This document shows positions 62,101 to 64,000 of a stretch of 64,000 nt of DNA, one piece after another (within the stretch, counting starts at the first letter, position 1; each line of letters opens with the position of its first letter). The position numbers and the translations under genes were made by a program. The stretch covers positions 14,714,001 to 14,778,000 of the forward strand of contig AP031357.1 in assembly GCA_037833965.1 (NCBI GenBank). The letters are read 5' to 3'. This DNA is from Marchantia polymorpha subsp. ruderalis. Its lineage: Eukaryota; Streptophyta; Marchantiopsida; Marchantiales; Marchantiaceae. The notes below the pieces were generated by a model. It was not told the DNA's origin, did not search any database, and was given only the letters and a program-made list of their open reading frames with translations.

Positions 62101-64000
62101 AGGGGATGCCGACATAAAGGTAGATTTATAAGTTCAGATTCGTTATGCTACAGTTTAGTGCAATATTCTCACTCAAGACTTCCTGCCATCTCAGTTCTCT
62201 TTTTCTTCATCTTTTTCTTGTAGGTTAATAGTCACATTAAATTAGAGTTATTCAAATTCTCAAGTGAGAATCTACACGACTCGTTCATTTTGACGTGCAA
62301 GAGATGTTATATATTGACTAGTTATTGAGTACACTGTAAGGTAACAGTCGAAAATGTTTCTGCGTTCCAGTTTTCAGGGCTCATACTATGTGTATTGGCC
62401 TTGCTGGCTTTTAGGGTTTGGAGGCCGCTCTCGACAAGGCAGTCCAGTCTGAGGGCGGGGTTAAGACAAATGAGTAAGTCACTCTCCTGTCTGAAGGTGT
62501 ATTGAGAGCGCTGCACAGATTTTAGAATACATAATGTCACCATTCCAAGTCTGTTCGAATGACTTATTATCTATGTATAACATGTGAACTTACAATATGT
62601 ACTTTGTGTCTTGTAGAGGTATGGATCTAGAGTCTTTAACTATCGGTGAAAGGGATGCTCTCCTTGTGTTTCGGACCCTTTGCAAGGTAAGCTGAAAGAA
62701 CACAATGATGTTTTTTAATGGCCGTTTCTTTTCGTGCTTAGTCCCTGTTGAAGCTCGTTGTTGGTGCCAGTTTGCTTCACTCCTTGCTGGCATGTCCTCT
62801 TCCCTTGAGTATCTCTTTCACCAGCTTTTTGTGTTCAAATTCTGATTGGCTAATCCCAGCTGTCTTCCTCCGGTGCAGATGTCCATGAAAGAAGGCACGG
62901 AGGAAATTATCCCAAAAATGAAGTTGTTGTCCCTTGAGCTGCTTCAGGTGAGAGCTGTTTTCGCGTTTAGTGTCAGACTTATCTGACTTGATTACATGGG
63001 TTTGGGAAGCTAAGCATTATAATATTTGAGCTCATAAACTTGGTTTTCGATTGGAAGTCAATTGTTGTACTCTTGAGCTTTCACCGACAGAGTCAAGCTT
63101 ATCACGTGTCATTTTTTATCCGATGACCGAAGTTGGGGGTGTCATTGTCGTGATCGGATTTGTGCAGAGCTTGCTGGAATCTGTGGGCCATGCTTTTACC
63201 GTCAACTTTGCTTTCATCGACTCTGTGAAAGCTTATCTGTGTTATGCTCTTCTCAGAGCATGTGTCTCAGTAGATGCAACTACCTATCAGGTTCGGGCGG
63301 CAATTTCCTTGGTGTATAATTTGTACTAGCTACTTTGACCAGTTTGATTCTGCGGGGCTTGATGTAACTTACTTCTTGGGAGGCCGACCAAATCTGCTTC
63401 ATTCTGATGGTCTAAGGAATGTAACACATACAACTTTAACAGCAGCGGACATTTTCTGACGTTCACTTGTGACGTGCGTTTGCAGTTTGCATGTGGCATC
63501 TTCACCACATTGTTGATTCGTTTTAGGGAGAGCCTTAAGGTATCGATGTGTGAAGCCTACATGTTCTCTTACTGCACGCATTAGGCCTGGTCCTCATTCA
63601 TCATCTACATGACGTAAATTGTAAATTTTTATATCAAGCGCATCAGGTGGCACTGCTTACTCGAGACAGGTCTTGCTCAACATGGTTGACTTAGTCTCGT
63701 TGATCCTTTCAGGGGGAGATCGGGATATTTTTTCCTCTGATCGTGTTGCGGTCTCTCGATACGCCTGATACTCCTGTGCATCAGCGAAATACAGTTCTCA
63801 AGTAAGTGAGAAGTAGTGGGAAAATTGTGCTGAGTAGATGTGTTCCAGAATGTCTTGCAGTTTTGCTGTTTTGAACCTTTTATGATCGGAATATCGTCTA
63901 TTCATGATGCACTCACTTCTTAGCTTTCTTGATATTTTCCCAGTTTCTAACAACACTCGACCTCTTTCTTCCTGTGCATGCAATAGGATGCTTGAAAGAA
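59106..64000 (+). CDS. BIG-type large ARF-GEF, N-terminal 15 exons (partial)
   Basis: Guanine-nucleotide exchange factor that activates ARF GTPases at the trans-Golgi network or endosomes; known members are brefeldin-sensitive. Exons: 59106-59214, 60106-60205, 60483-60732, 60856-60977, 61196-61254, 61373-61430, 61701-61788, 61931-62119, 62415-62473, 62617-62686, 62879-62947, 63168-63290, 63486-63539, 63713-63801 and 63987 on, all GT/AG and in phase (about 484 codons). The start [20 protein letters not shown] is family-like. The DCB domain (about 10-260) has [54 protein letters not shown] and [15 protein letters not shown]. An acidic Ser/Pro linker is 263-325. The HUS region starts with [13 protein letters not shown] and [19 protein letters not shown] and continues [14 protein letters not shown]. 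The catalytic Sec7 domain lies beyond the window. Confidence 0.96.

Overview
The window looks like nuclear DNA of a land plant, most likely a bryophyte and probably a moss. Three plant genes with short introns (class III peroxidase, phi-class glutathione S-transferase, large ARF-GEF of the BIG type) sit as GC-richer islands in very AT-rich DNA. A plant-type tRNA-Asn(GTT) gene is present. A copy of a mitochondrial-type tRNA-Arg(TCT) points to a mitochondrial genome that still carries this gene, as bryophyte ones do. The moss call is an inference, not a proof.

Layout. 1-9.1 kb: AT-rich, one tRNA-Asn gene at 3027-3100, no other secure gene. 9.18-10.6 kb: a complete four-exon class III peroxidase. 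10.6-15.0 kb: AT-rich, no gene. 15.0-24.9 kb: an old LTR element on the minus strand (LTR, primer site, gag, protease) split in its gag region by a complete-length, very young Ty3/gypsy chromovirus at 15964-22012, which has 420-bp LTRs differing at one base and a 5-bp target duplication ATTTC. 24.9-30.1 kb: AT-rich. 30.1-30.5 kb: an open minus-strand exon-like frame of unknown family. 31.3-32.4 kb: a complete three-exon phi GST with a TATA box. 33.3 kb: a near-perfect 64-nt hairpin. 34.1-36.6 kb: a possible minus-strand gene seen only as a C-terminal exon and a leader-like exon. 36.6-50.1 kb: mostly non-genic, with a mitochondrial-type tRNA copy at 42.6 kb, a fold-back element at 45.4-46.0 kb and several short tandem repeats. 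50.1-55.8 kb: fossil elements, namely a decayed solo LTR of the same family as the young chromovirus (target duplication TTTAT) and a badly decayed Ty1/copia element that carries a solo LTR of the 24-kb element's family. 58.2-64 kb: a GC-rich promoter with six G-runs, a leader full of short uORFs, and the first 15 coding exons (about 484 codons) of a BIG-type ARF-GEF that runs off the right edge.

The host genes look independent: a secreted cell-wall or apoplast peroxidase, a cytosolic detoxification enzyme and a trans-Golgi traffic regulator. The most unusual structures are the two related small ORFs in the leader of the young chromovirus, the row of TGACGTGGC sites upstream of the TATA box in its LTR, the shared LTR family between the 15-25 kb and 54-55 kb fossils, the 33.3-kb hairpin, and the 45.4-46.0 kb fold-back.
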